A stretch of DNA of 24,067 bases from an uncultured Collinsella sp. (GTDB lineage: Bacteria > Actinomycetota > Coriobacteriia > Coriobacteriales > Coriobacteriaceae). The notes under the pieces were generated by a model. It ran no database searches and was not told the origin of the DNA. It worked only from the letters and a program-made list of their open reading frames with translations. The position numbers and the translations under genes were made by a program. Where the stretch lies: positions 1-24,067 of the forward strand of contig UQMV01000035.1 of assembly GCA_900542315.1 (NCBI GenBank), written 5' to 3'. Within the stretch, counting starts at the first letter, position 1. The number at the start of each line of letters is the position of its first letter. Shown here in pieces: positions 1-7,061 of the stretch.

Positions 1-49
1 GCGACCACCGAGATCTACACTCTTTCCCTACACGACGCTCTTCCGATCT
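1..49 (+). other. Illumina P5/TruSeq adapter remnant (not genomic)
   Basis: Bases 1-49 match the 3' 49 bases of the standard Illumina P5 plus TruSeq universal adapter, ending in the familiar CTTCCGATCT. This is library sequence left at a contig end, not biology. The genomic sequence starts at about base 50. Any reading frame running through this stretch is artificial. Confidence 0.98.
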
Positions 50-50
50 G

Positions 51-809
51 GTCGTTGAACCGGATGCCGTGTTTTGTGGAGCAACGGCGGCACTGCTCTA
101 TGGCATCGGTTCTGCATATTCGCTTCTCGACAAGGTGCAAGTGCTGCTGCCGCGTTCCACCAGGCGCGATACGTACGAATTCGTTGAATATCGACGCTGG
201 CGGCCGGGCGACGTATGGCAGCTCGGCCCGTTTACGTTAACGGATCCATATCGCACGGTGGTCGACATCGCCCGAACGAGCGCTTTTCGATATGCACTAG
301 GCTATGTCGACGGGTTGGCTCGTGAGTACGGTGTCGAGCGTGAAGAATTGCGTGCATATGCACAAGCGAACTGCCGCGGACTGCACGGCATTGCGCGCGC
401 ATTTGACGTTTTTGAACACATGGATGGCAGATCGGATAACGGTGGAGAATCCGAAGCACGGGCGGCAATGATTCTGGCGGGAGTTGCCGCTCCCGAACTT
501 CAGGTTGAAATCACTCGACCGGGAAACGCCGGCTATTATTTGGCAGATTACGGCTGGCAGATGCCAAACGGCTCTTGGATGTTGGCTGAGCTGCATGGAC
601 TAGGCAAGTTTGAGGACGATGCCCAAAATGATCCGGAACATACTGCGGCAAAAACCTATCGAGCTGCCCTCATGCGCGATGCGAACCTGCGCGCCATGGG
701 CCACAACGTCATTCATTTCAAGCTCTCAGACACCTACGATGTCAAAGCGTTCGGCTCCATGATGCGCGGCTACGGTATTCCAACCACAAAACCCTACGCA
801 GACTCCTGA
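51..809 (+). CDS. AbiEi/DUF559-like protein, 5'-truncated
   Basis: The frame is open from the first genomic bases after the adapter (it reads VVEPDAVFCGATAALLYGIG), so the start codon is lost and the GTG at 69 should not be taken as the start. About 252 residues remain. The first part resembles the region after the winged helix in AbiEi-type antitoxin/regulator proteins (CGATAALLYGIG). The C-terminal ~120 residues look like a DUF559/Vsr-type nuclease fold: SEARAAMILAGV, a D in YLADYGW, the E of AELHG, then RDANLRAMGHNVIHF. The usual clean D...ExK pattern is only partly visible, so the nuclease may be inactive. Such paralogues are common in gut actinobacteria and their function is not established. 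The stop is TGA at 807-809. Confidence 0.6.
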   Translation, partial: VVEPDAVFCGATAALLYGIGSAYSLLDKVQVLLPRSTRRDTYEFVEYRRWRPGDVWQLGPFTLTDPYRTVVDIARTSAFRYALGYVDGLAREYGVEREELRAYAQANCRGLHGIARAFDVFEHMDGRSDNGGESEARAAMILAGVAAPELQVEITRPGNAGYYLADYGWQMPNGSWMLAELHGLGKFEDDAQNDPEHTAAKTYRAALMRDANLRAMGHNVIHFKLSDTYDVKAFGSMMRGYGIPTTKPYADS

Positions 810-870
810 CCGGCTGCCCTCATCTTCTCGACAACAGAACCCATCATCGACCCAGACCGCTCAGCCTCAA

Positions 871-940
871 TAAGTTGCGGTGAAATAGTTCCTGGATAAC
901 AGCTTTTGCGGCTAATCAGGAACTATTTCACCGCAACTTA
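871..940. repeat. 70-bp palindromic element, copy 1
   Basis: Perfect 24-bp inverted arms (871-894 and 917-940) enclose a 22-nt loop. The outer 18 bases of each arm (TAAGTTGCGGTGAAATAG) are identical to those of a second copy at 19118-19188. It lies between two convergent transcription units, a plus-strand CDS and minus-strand tRNAs. No T-run follows on either strand, so it is not a classical intrinsic terminator. Confidence 0.9.
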
Positions 941-971
941 GAAGGGGATCTGGGGTCCCGGCATGTATATG

Positions 972-1010
972 AAAACGGCTCTGATTCCCAGAAGGAAACA
1001 GAGCCGTTAA
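972..1010 (-). terminator. Intrinsic terminator of the tRNA-Pro/tRNA-Gly unit
   Basis: The arms AACGGCTCTG (974-983) and CAGAGCCGTT (999-1008) are a perfect 10-bp inverted repeat. Read on the minus strand the stem is followed by TTTT. It sits about 10 nt after the 3' end of tRNA-Gly. Confidence 0.85.
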
Positions 1011-1020
1011 AACTATCCTA

Positions 1021-1094
1021 TGGAGCGGGCGACGGGAATCGAACCCGCGTCATCAGCTTGGAAGGCTGGGGTTCTACCATTGAACTACGCCCGC
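1021..1094 (-). tRNA. tRNA-Gly (anticodon TCC)
   Basis: The 74-nt cloverleaf includes an encoded 3' CCA. The acceptor stem GCGGGCG pairs with CGCCCGC, the T-arm contains GTTCGATTC, and the anticodon loop CTTCCAA carries TCC. It lies 6 nt downstream of tRNA-Pro and is probably co-transcribed with it. Confidence 0.97.
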
Positions 1095-1100
1095 AAGATA

Positions 1101-1177
1101 TGGTCGGGACGACAGGATTTGAACCTGCGACATCCTGCTCCCAAAGCAGGCGCGCTACCAAACTGCGCCACGTCCCG
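1101..1177 (-). tRNA. tRNA-Pro (anticodon TGG)
   Basis: The 77-nt cloverleaf includes an encoded CCA. The acceptor CGGGACG pairs with CGTCCCG. The anticodon stem CCTGC/GCAGG encloses the loop TTTGGGA with anticodon TGG, and the T-loop is GGTTCAAATCC. It is the first gene of a two-tRNA unit. Confidence 0.97.
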
Positions 1178-1228
1178 AAGGTGTTGAGCAGCTAAGGTCT
1201 AAACCTTGCGTGTCCCAAAGCGAAGGAA

Positions 1229-1257
1229 ATTATAGGGGAGACTCCCCGCCTGTGCAA
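1229..1257 (-). promoter_or_regulatory. Promoter of the tRNA-Pro/Gly unit
   Basis: On the minus strand, TTGCAC (1252-1257) and TATAAT (1229-1234) are separated by exactly 17 nt, a near-consensus housekeeping promoter. Transcription should begin near 1222, about 45 nt before tRNA-Pro. The spacer contains a GGGGAG/CTCCCC palindrome (1235-1247). Confidence 0.85.
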
Positions 1258-1268
1258 GCATTGATGCC

Positions 1269-2627
1269 TTAGCTCCTCGAATGTGCAACAAAACGACTAT
1301 GGAGCAGACCGATCACAAATGCCACCACGGCAACCGGCGCCCACGCGGCTCCAATGTCCGCCAGCGGCAGTGCATCGAATGGCAGCCACGCGCCCGCAAA
1401 GAACGCATCGCGGACCGAGGTGATCACACTCTGCACAGCAACCACGCCGCCGACCCAGACCCACACCTGCGGATGCGCGTCGCAAAAACCATGCACCAGA
1501 CCCATCAGTACCAGCACAATGGCAACGGGATACAAGGCGTTGAGCATGGGCACCGAGAACATGAGGATCACGTCGAGGCCCACGTTGGAAAGCACGCACG
1601 AAAACGCTGCGAACACAAAGGCGAGAACCGCAAAGGGACGGCGCATGACCTCCTCGGAAGCCTCTGCTCCCCCTTCGACCACATACGTCTCGCAAAAGTA
1701 GCGCGAGCAGCAGCTGATAAGGCCAATGCACACGTTCATGCAGGCGAGGAAGAAGATCGCAAAGACCACGACCGTGCCGGCAAGCCCAAAATGCATGGAG
1801 GCCGAACGGGCGAGGATGGCGGCGCCGTTGGTAGCGTCAGGCATCACGGTGCCGAGCTGCATACCGGCAAGGCCCAAGCCGCAGTAGATGATGGCCATAA
1901 GCACGCCGGCGATCACACCCGAACGCGAGATCTCGAAGGCCACGCGCTTGTCATCGGTTACGCCCAGCTCGTAGATGGTCTCAGCAATGATGATGCCAAA
2001 GGCGAGCGACGCAAGCAGGTCCATGGTCTGGTAGCCGGTCAAAAAGCCCTGCACGGCAGCACCGGCGTTGTAGGGAGCCTGCGGCGCGGCAGCGGGACCC
2101 AACGGCGAGACCACGGCGGCACCCACGACCAGCACGATGAGCGCGATGAGCGCGGGGCCCGTAATGCGGCCGAGCACGCGCGTGATGACACCTGGGCGCA
2201 GCGTGAGCACAAACGCGACGACGAAGAACCCGATGGCAAACACCAGACGTGCTGCGCCGAGCGAAACGCCCTCGGGCAGCAGCGGCACCAGCATTTCGAA
2301 CGCTGTAGAGCTTGTACGCGGAATGGCCAGGCACGGACCGATGGCCAGGTAGACCGCCGCAACGAAGAATTCGCCAAACTTAGGATGCACGCGGCCGGCA
2401 AGCTCGCGCGCCGTTCCGGCGAGCGCGACGGCGATAAAGCCCATAACGGGCAGACCGATAGCGGCAATCAAAAAGCCGATCATGGCAAGCGGCGTGGCTG
2501 TGCCGGCCTGAAGTGCCAGCAACGGCGGAATGATGAGGTTACCAGCGCCAAAGAGCATCGAGAACAGCGCAATGCCGACGGTAACGACATGGTCGGAGCG
2601 CAGGCCGCGTGGGGCGGATGAGGCCAT
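1269..2627 (-). CDS. brnQ: Branched-chain amino acid transporter BrnQ (LIV-II)
   Basis: This is a 452-residue polytopic membrane protein of the LIVCS family, which imports leucine, isoleucine and valine with Na+ or H+. The hallmark is the N-terminal segment VGIALFSMLFGAGNLIIPP, matching the LFLGAGNIIFPP consensus of BrnQ. About twelve hydrophobic segments follow, including GFLTGYQTMDLLASLAFG and IAETIYELGV. I chose the ATG at 2627 (MASSAPRGLRSDHV) because AAAGGTG lies upstream of it; the longer frame to 2684 adds an unlikely Cys/Arg-rich stretch that overlaps a terminator. The gene is separated from the upstream array by that terminator, whose T-run ends only 24 nt before the ATG, so no promoter fits between them. 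Confidence 0.93.
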   Translation of the reverse strand: MASSAPRGLRSDHVVTVGIALFSMLFGAGNLIIPPLLALQAGTATPLAMIGFLIAAIGLPVMGFIAVALAGTARELAGRVHPKFGEFFVAAVYLAIGPCLAIPRTSSTAFEMLVPLLPEGVSLGAARLVFAIGFFVVAFVLTLRPGVITRVLGRITGPALIALIVLVVGAAVVSPLGPAAAPQAPYNAGAAVQGFLTGYQTMDLLASLAFGIIIAETIYELGVTDDKRVAFEISRSGVIAGVLMAIIYCGLGLAGMQLGTVMPDATNGAAILARSASMHFGLAGTVVVFAIFFLACMNVCIGLISCCSRYFCETYVVEGGAEASEEVMRRPFAVLAFVFAAFSCVLSNVGLDVILMFSVPMLNALYPVAIVLVLMGLVHGFCDAHPQVWVWVGGVVAVQSVITSVRDAFFAGAWLPFDALPLADIGAAWAPVAVVAFVIGLLHSRFVAHSRS

Positions 2628-2647
2628 AGGCACACCTTTCGGGTCGA

Positions 2648-2681
2648 AACAAAAACGGGACGGGCAAAAACACCCATCCCG
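2648..2681 (-). terminator. Terminator at the end of the selenium/reductase array
   Basis: Read on the minus strand, CGGGATGGG and CCCGTCCCG pair over 9 bp with one T·G pair and are followed by TTTTTGTTT. It lies 15 nt after the stop of the cysteine desulfurase gene. It also abuts the brnQ ribosome binding site, so it could act as a leader attenuator for brnQ. Confidence 0.85.
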
Positions 2682-2695
2682 CAAGTATATACGCT

Positions 2696-3835
2696 CTAGC
2701 AGGCTAAATCGCGCAAAGCGTCAATCGCGGTGTCGACTTCCTCGGCCGTGTTGAAATACCCAAACGAGAAGCGAACGATACCCTGGCGCTCGGTCCCGAG
2801 CGCGCGGTGCATGAGCGGAGCGCAATGGGCACCGGGGCGCGTCGCAATCCCCCACCCTTGCATAAGCGCGTCCGAGATCTCGGCAGAGTCGATATCACCC
2901 ACGTTGAGCGACACAATCGCAGAGCGCGTCGGCTGGTCAAAGGCACCGTAGAGCGCAATGCCGGGGATTTCGCGAACGCCTGCGAGGAAACGCTCGGCAA
3001 GCGAGCGTTCGCGAGCTGCAATCGTCTCCACCCCGCCCTGGGCCTCGATAAAGTCGAGGCCGGCAGAAAGGCCGGCGATACCGTGGCCGTTGAGCGTGCC
3101 CGCCTCAAGGCGCGTGGGCCACTCAAGCGGCTGCAACGCATCGAAACTGTGCACGCCCGTGCCGCCCATGGCCCACGGCGCCACGTCAATGCCCTCTGCC
3201 ACGGCCAGGCCGCCGGTCCCCTGCGGACCCATGAGCCCCTTGTGGCCGGTAAAGCACACCACGTCGAGGCCCATAGCCCGCATATCGACATGCATCGCGC
3301 CGGCAGACTGCGAAGCATCGACGATCAACAGCGCGCCGGCCGCATGCGCGATGGCAGCCACGCGCGCAATGTCGACCGCGTTGCCGGTCACATTGGAGGC
3401 GTGCGTCACAACCACGGCACGCGTGCCCGGCGTGACCAACCGCCCGAGCTCGTCGTAGTCGAGCGCGCCGTTCGCGTCGCAGCCCGCATGCTCAACGGTC
3501 ACACCCCGCTCAGCCGCAAGACGATTAAGCGGACGCAGCACTGAGTTGTGCTCAAGCACCGTCGTGACCACGCGGTCGCCGGGACGCACCACGCCGTTGA
3601 TGGCGGTGTTGAGCGCCGCCGTCGAGTTAGGTGCAAAGCACACATGGTCAGCGCGCGGGCATCCCAGCAGGCGCGCAAGCTTGGCGCGGCAACCATGAAT
3701 CGTACGCGCGGCATCGAGGGCACCTGACGTGGCGCCGCGCCCGGCATTGCCGAGCGAACACATCGCCTGCGTCACGGCGCCGATGACCGTCTGTGGCTTG
3801 TGCATGGTCGTCGCCGCGTTATCCAGGTAGATCAC
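2696..3835 (-). CDS. Class-V aminotransferase, cysteine desulfurase / selenocysteine lyase-like
   Basis: This is a 379-residue PLP enzyme of the NifS/CsdA superfamily, in the subgroup that accompanies selenium metabolism genes. It starts MIYLDNAATT. It has the cofactor aspartate in IVDASQSAG (D173), the Schiff-base lysine in FTGHKG (K199) and a candidate catalytic cysteine in RPGAHCAP (C338). The expected reaction is release of sulfur or selenium from cysteine or selenocysteine as a protein-bound per-sulfide or per-selenide. I chose GTG at 3835 because GGAGGT lies 6 nt upstream and the start overlaps the previous stop as GTGA; a GTG at 3850 lacks this. It is the last gene of the array, after selD, yedF and DUF3343. 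The likely role is feeding selenium to SelD or to a Se-dependent hydroxylase. The true substrate cannot be read from the sequence. Confidence 0.85.
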   Translation of the reverse strand: MIYLDNAATTMHKPQTVIGAVTQAMCSLGNAGRGATSGALDAARTIHGCRAKLARLLGCPRADHVCFAPNSTAALNTAINGVVRPGDRVVTTVLEHNSVLRPLNRLAAERGVTVEHAGCDANGALDYDELGRLVTPGTRAVVVTHASNVTGNAVDIARVAAIAHAAGALLIVDASQSAGAMHVDMRAMGLDVVCFTGHKGLMGPQGTGGLAVAEGIDVAPWAMGGTGVHSFDALQPLEWPTRLEAGTLNGHGIAGLSAGLDFIEAQGGVETIAARERSLAERFLAGVREIPGIALYGAFDQPTRSAIVSLNVGDIDSAEISDALMQGWGIATRPGAHCAPLMHRALGTERQGIVRFSFGYFNTAEEVDTAIDALRDLAC

Positions 3836-4083
3836 CGCACGACCTCCCACATATCGATCACGGTAAAGCCCTCGGTGGGAACGCCTGCCGCGGCAAGCTC
3901 GCCGCGTAGCAGCTCCTCATCTGCAGGCAGGGCTTTCCACGCCAGACCGCAGCCAGCGGCGACCTCCCCGGGCACGGGAATCGTTCGCCCGGGAAGGCCG
4001 CGCTCGATACACAGGGACTCGCAGCCCATGGCGGCCGCCGTGGTGGGAAACGTGATGACAAGCGCCGGGCGCTTCTCCCTCAT
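3832..4083 (-). CDS. DUF3343 putative Se/S carrier-like protein
   Basis: This small protein of 83 residues has the DUF3343 pattern: ALVITFPTTAAAM at the start, a central GRTIPVPGEV, then a cysteine in the AGCGLAW motif. The family is found next to selD, yedF and class-V aminotransferase genes and is thought to carry sulfur or selenium, although this has not been shown biochemically as far as I know. The start is ATG at 4083 with GGAGT upstream; the longer open frame to 4146 overlaps yedF and is unlikely. Its stop overlaps the start of the next gene by 4 nt, which suggests translational coupling. Confidence 0.8.
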   Translation of the reverse strand: MREKRPALVITFPTTAAAMGCESLCIERGLPGRTIPVPGEVAAGCGLAWKALPADEELLRGELAAAGVPTEGFTVIDMWEVVR

Positions 4084-4102
4084 GGCAACTCCAACCAATA
4101 CA

Positions 4103-4729
4103 CTACGGGCGCACGACGCGCACGGCCTGCTCCATCTTCTCCACAATTACGTACATGTTGGTGACCTCGCCCACCGCAAGCTGGTCTTTAATGCCATAGT
4201 GATCGAGGCAGGTACCGCAGGTGAGAATCTCGACACCCTGCTCGGCCAGGCCCTTCAGGTCGTCGAGCACCGGAGAGCCCTCGACGGTGAGCTTGGCGCC
4301 GCCGTTGTAGAACAGCATGGTCGCGGGCAGTTCCTCCTGCTGCGTCACGGCAAAGATAAACGCCTTCATGAGCTTGTGGCCCAGCTCGTCGTCGCCACGG
4401 CCCATGCAATCGGTGTAGACGGAAATGACGAGTTTGCCCTTGCCGGCGCTGGCGTCGCAAAAAGCAACACCGTCCTGCTCGGGGTCCGCAACGGCCACGG
4501 CACCGGCGGTCACGACAGTCACGTGCCACTCGGCGTCCGAGATCTTCTCGACCGAGGCCGTGCAGCCCTTCTCCTGCGCCATCTTGGAGATGTTCTTGAC
4601 GGCGGTCTCGTTATCGACCGCAGTCACGACGGCGCCCTCGCCATTAAGCTGTTTGAGTGCCTTAAGCGTCTTGACGACGGGCAGCGGGCAGGCATCGCCC
4701 ATGGCATTGACTTCAATTTTGGTAGACAT
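4103..4729 (-). CDS. yedF: Selenium metabolism protein YedF (TusA domain plus DsrE-like domain)
   Basis: This 208-residue two-domain protein has an N-terminal TusA/SirA domain with the CPxP motif in GDACPLPVVK (C14). A DsrE/F-like domain starts near residue 97 (KGKLVISVYTDCMGRGDDELG) and has a conserved CGTCLDHYG (C171, C174). This architecture defines the sulfurtransferase-like YedF family, which tracks with SelD in genomes that use selenium in selenocysteine or in Se-dependent molybdenum hydroxylases. It is likely a selenium relay between the desulfurase-like enzyme and SelD or a target enzyme. The ATG at 4729 has AAAGGA upstream. It lies 57 nt after selD and 19 nt before DUF3343. Confidence 0.92.
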   Translation of the reverse strand: MSTKIEVNAMGDACPLPVVKTLKALKQLNGEGAVVTAVDNETAVKNISKMAQEKGCTASVEKISDAEWHVTVVTAGAVAVADPEQDGVAFCDASAGKGKLVISVYTDCMGRGDDELGHKLMKAFIFAVTQQEELPATMLFYNGGAKLTVEGSPVLDDLKGLAEQGVEILTCGTCLDHYGIKDQLAVGEVTNMYVIVEKMEQAVRVVRP

Positions 4730-4786
4730 AGTTTTTCCTTTCGAATAAATCGGTTTAGAACGGTACAGAGCTCAATAAACGTGTCG

Positions 4787-5836
4787 TTAACGGACAACGC
4801 GAACGGCAGGACCACCTGGCACCGGCACGCACACGCGACCGACGACGGCGGCGATACGTCCTTCAGCATGTAGACGGCACGCAAGCTCATCAACATCGGC
4901 AGCAGGTGCCGCGATGAGTAGGCCACCAGACGTCTGCGGATCGTACAGCGCATCCAGCATGCCCGGCTCCAGATCCTCGTCGGCAGCCACACGCGGGCCA
5001 AAGAAGTCCTGGTTGCGGTAGGAGCCCGCGGGGATAATGCCCAGACGCGCCATGTCGAGCACCTGATCAAAGAGCGGCACCGATCCCGACGCAAGCTCAA
5101 CTTGCACGCCCGAGCCCTCGGCCATCTCGCACGCGTTCCCGATCAGGCCAAAGCCCGTAATGTCGGTGCAGCCGTGAAGTTCGAGCCCCTCGGCCAGACG
5201 AATCGGCGCCTCGTTGAGGGTGCGCATCGAGTCAAACATGGCTGCGGCCTCGTCCTGCTCGATAAGCTCGCCCTTAATGGCCGTGGTGATGATGCCCGAG
5301 CCGATCGCCTTGGTCAGCAGCAGAACATCGCCCACGCGTGCGCCGCTGTTGGCGAGCATGCGGTCGAGCGCGACAAAGCCGCTCACGGACAGGCCGTACT
5401 TGGGCTCGTCGTCGTTGATGGTATGGCCGCCCGCGATGGAGCAACCCGCCTCGACGCACTTGTCGGCGCCGCCCGCCAGAATCTGACCGGCAACCTCGAT
5501 GCCCAGACAACTGGGTATGCAGAGTAGGTTCATGGCATGGCTCGGCCGCCCGCCCATGGCGTAGATGTCCGACATCGAGTTGGCCGCGGCAATCTGGCCA
5601 AACAGAAACGGGTCGTCGACCATCGGCGGGAAGAAGTCGATGGACTGCACAAGCCCCAGGTTCTCCCCTACGCGGAAGACGCTCGCATCGTCAGAAGTAT
5701 CGAACCCCACGAGCAAGTTGTCGTTATGCACATTTGGCAAGTCGCCCAGGACCTGGGCGAGGGCTCCAGGAGCCAACTTAGCGGCTCAACCGCTCGCGGC
5801 CGTCATAGACGTGAGCCTCATGGTGTCCTTAGCCAT
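4787..5836 (-). CDS. selD: Selenide, water dikinase SelD, a selenoprotein (TGA = Sec17)
   Basis: SelD makes selenophosphate from selenide and ATP. The recognisable body (NDNLLVGFDTSDDASVFR, SIDFFPPMVDDPFLFG, GGHTINDDEP, DITGFGLIG, PQTSGGLL) begins just after an in-frame TGA at 5786-5788. Reading through the TGA upstream gives MAKDTMRLTSMTAASG-U-AAKL, which places Sec at residue 17 and Lys at residue 20, the positions of E. coli Cys17 and Lys20. The protein is 349 residues, the usual SelD length. The start is ATG at 5836, with GGGAGG 5 nt upstream. ATG at 5821 is an alternative and would give a 4-nt ATGA overlap with the preceding gene. A caller that treats TGA as stop will start wrongly at a TTG at 5776. 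The 5' end overlaps the glycosyltransferase gene. Confidence 0.93.
5742..5788 (-). promoter_or_regulatory. Bacterial SECIS element and UGA(Sec) in selD
   Basis: The TGA is at 5786-5788. After 25 nt (5761-5785) comes a hairpin at 5742-5760 with a 7-bp perfect stem (TCGCCCA/TGGGCGA) and a GGTCC apical loop. Bacterial SECIS elements are hairpins within the coding region, with a G-rich apical loop (GGU in E. coli fdhF) roughly 16-37 nt after UGA; this one fits. Its presence implies SelB, SelA and tRNA-Sec elsewhere in the genome. Confidence 0.8.
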
Positions 5837-7047
5837 ACGAACCTCCCTTCCAACAAATCAACGACTTTAAGTATACGCGCCAGGCACGCTTCCCAAGAGA
5901 CCGCCGACGGCTCGAACGTCGAAGGCGGAGCCGCAAGCGCCTGCGCGATAGCATCTGCCAGTGCGCGCTCAAACAACGGAAGGTCGGCCGCCACGGGCGT
6001 GTCGACATCCGTCATACGCGGCGACGCCACCCACGTCACGGGAGCACCGGGAAGCATCGCCTCCATCCAGGGACGAACGCCTAGCAAATCGGTCGCCACA
6101 ACTTTGCAGCCGCACGCGAGGGCCTCGATCGTCACGAGCGGCAGACCCTCGTAAAACGAAGGCAGCACAAAGACGTCGGAACTGCGGTAGGCATGCACGA
6201 GCCCATCGCTATCCAGGCGCCCCGCCAGCGTCACCGGCACATCCGAGGCCGCGGCCAAGCGCTCGATACACGCGTACTCGGCATCGTCCCCGCGACCGCC
6301 CACAAGTACCAAGCCAGATGGGCGGACGTCATCGTCAATCGGCAATGACACGGCTCGAACCAGCGACTCGACACCCTTTTTAAAGCAAATCTTGCCCACG
6401 TACACAAGCGATCCCGGCTGCCTCGCCACGCTTGCGTCGCGGCAGAAGACGCGATGGTCGTAGCCCGTCCCAATCACGTGGATGCGATCGGCATCGACGC
6501 CGCAAACCAGGCCAATCTGCTCAGCCTGCTCAGCATGGAGCGCAAAGACGGCATCGAGCCGACGAACCGCACGTACGATGCGATCGCGTTCGAGCGCATG
6601 CGAACGCAGCTGGCGCAGGTCGGTCGAATGGCACACGGCAACAACCGGCACGCCCCGGACGCACTCGCGCGCCAATGCGGTCACCAGATACAGGTGATGG
6701 CAGAGCACCAGATCGGGCCGAAACTCAGCCACCGCCCGATCGATTGCAGCAGCAAATGCCCGCTCAAATGCCTTGAGCATCGAAGGCGTCAGGTCACGAT
6801 AGCGTGTGGAGGGATAGGGCATGACATCGGACATACCGCAGATGGGAAACGGCAGCTCGGGCGACTCGAACGGTACGGCAAACACGGCAGCACGCCGGTC
6901 CAGCTCGCCTTGGGTATCACCCGGTGCCGCGCCGCAAAGCACGGCGGCACGGTGCCCCTTCTCGATCTGCTCGCGCACGAGCGCGGCAAGGTAGGTGCCG
7001 CTGCCGGTGCTATCTGGTTTTTGTGCCGAGATATTGAGGATGCGCAT
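5818..7047 (-). CDS. GT4-type glycosyltransferase in the selenium array
   Basis: This 409-residue GT-B glycosyltransferase has an N-terminal domain opening MRILNISAQKPDSTGSGTYL, typical of GT4. The C-terminal nucleotide-sugar domain contains LVYVGKICFKKGVESLVRAV and the E-x7-E signature in FYEGLPLVTIEALACG. No membrane segments are visible, so it is probably cytosolic. I chose ATG at 7047, 14 nt after the activator stop; the longer frame to 7185 reads Arg-rich shadow sequence inside that gene. Its stop (5818) lies inside the start region of selD, so the two are translationally linked. Acceptor and donor sugar are unknown. Selenium-specific glycosyltransferases exist (SenB makes a selenosugar), but I cannot assign that function here; the SenB-like reading is inference from context. 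Confidence 0.8.
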   Translation of the reverse strand: MRILNISAQKPDSTGSGTYLAALVREQIEKGHRAAVLCGAAPGDTQGELDRRAAVFAVPFESPELPFPICGMSDVMPYPSTRYRDLTPSMLKAFERAFAAAIDRAVAEFRPDLVLCHHLYLVTALARECVRGVPVVAVCHSTDLRQLRSHALERDRIVRAVRRLDAVFALHAEQAEQIGLVCGVDADRIHVIGTGYDHRVFCRDASVARQPGSLVYVGKICFKKGVESLVRAVSLPIDDDVRPSGLVLVGGRGDDAEYACIERLAAASDVPVTLAGRLDSDGLVHAYRSSDVFVLPSFYEGLPLVTIEALACGCKVVATDLLGVRPWMEAMLPGAPVTWVASPRMTDVDTPVAADLPLFERALADAIAQALAAPPSTFEPSAVSWEACLARILKVVDLLEGRFVWLRTP

Positions 7048-7061
7048 GTCGCGGTACACCC

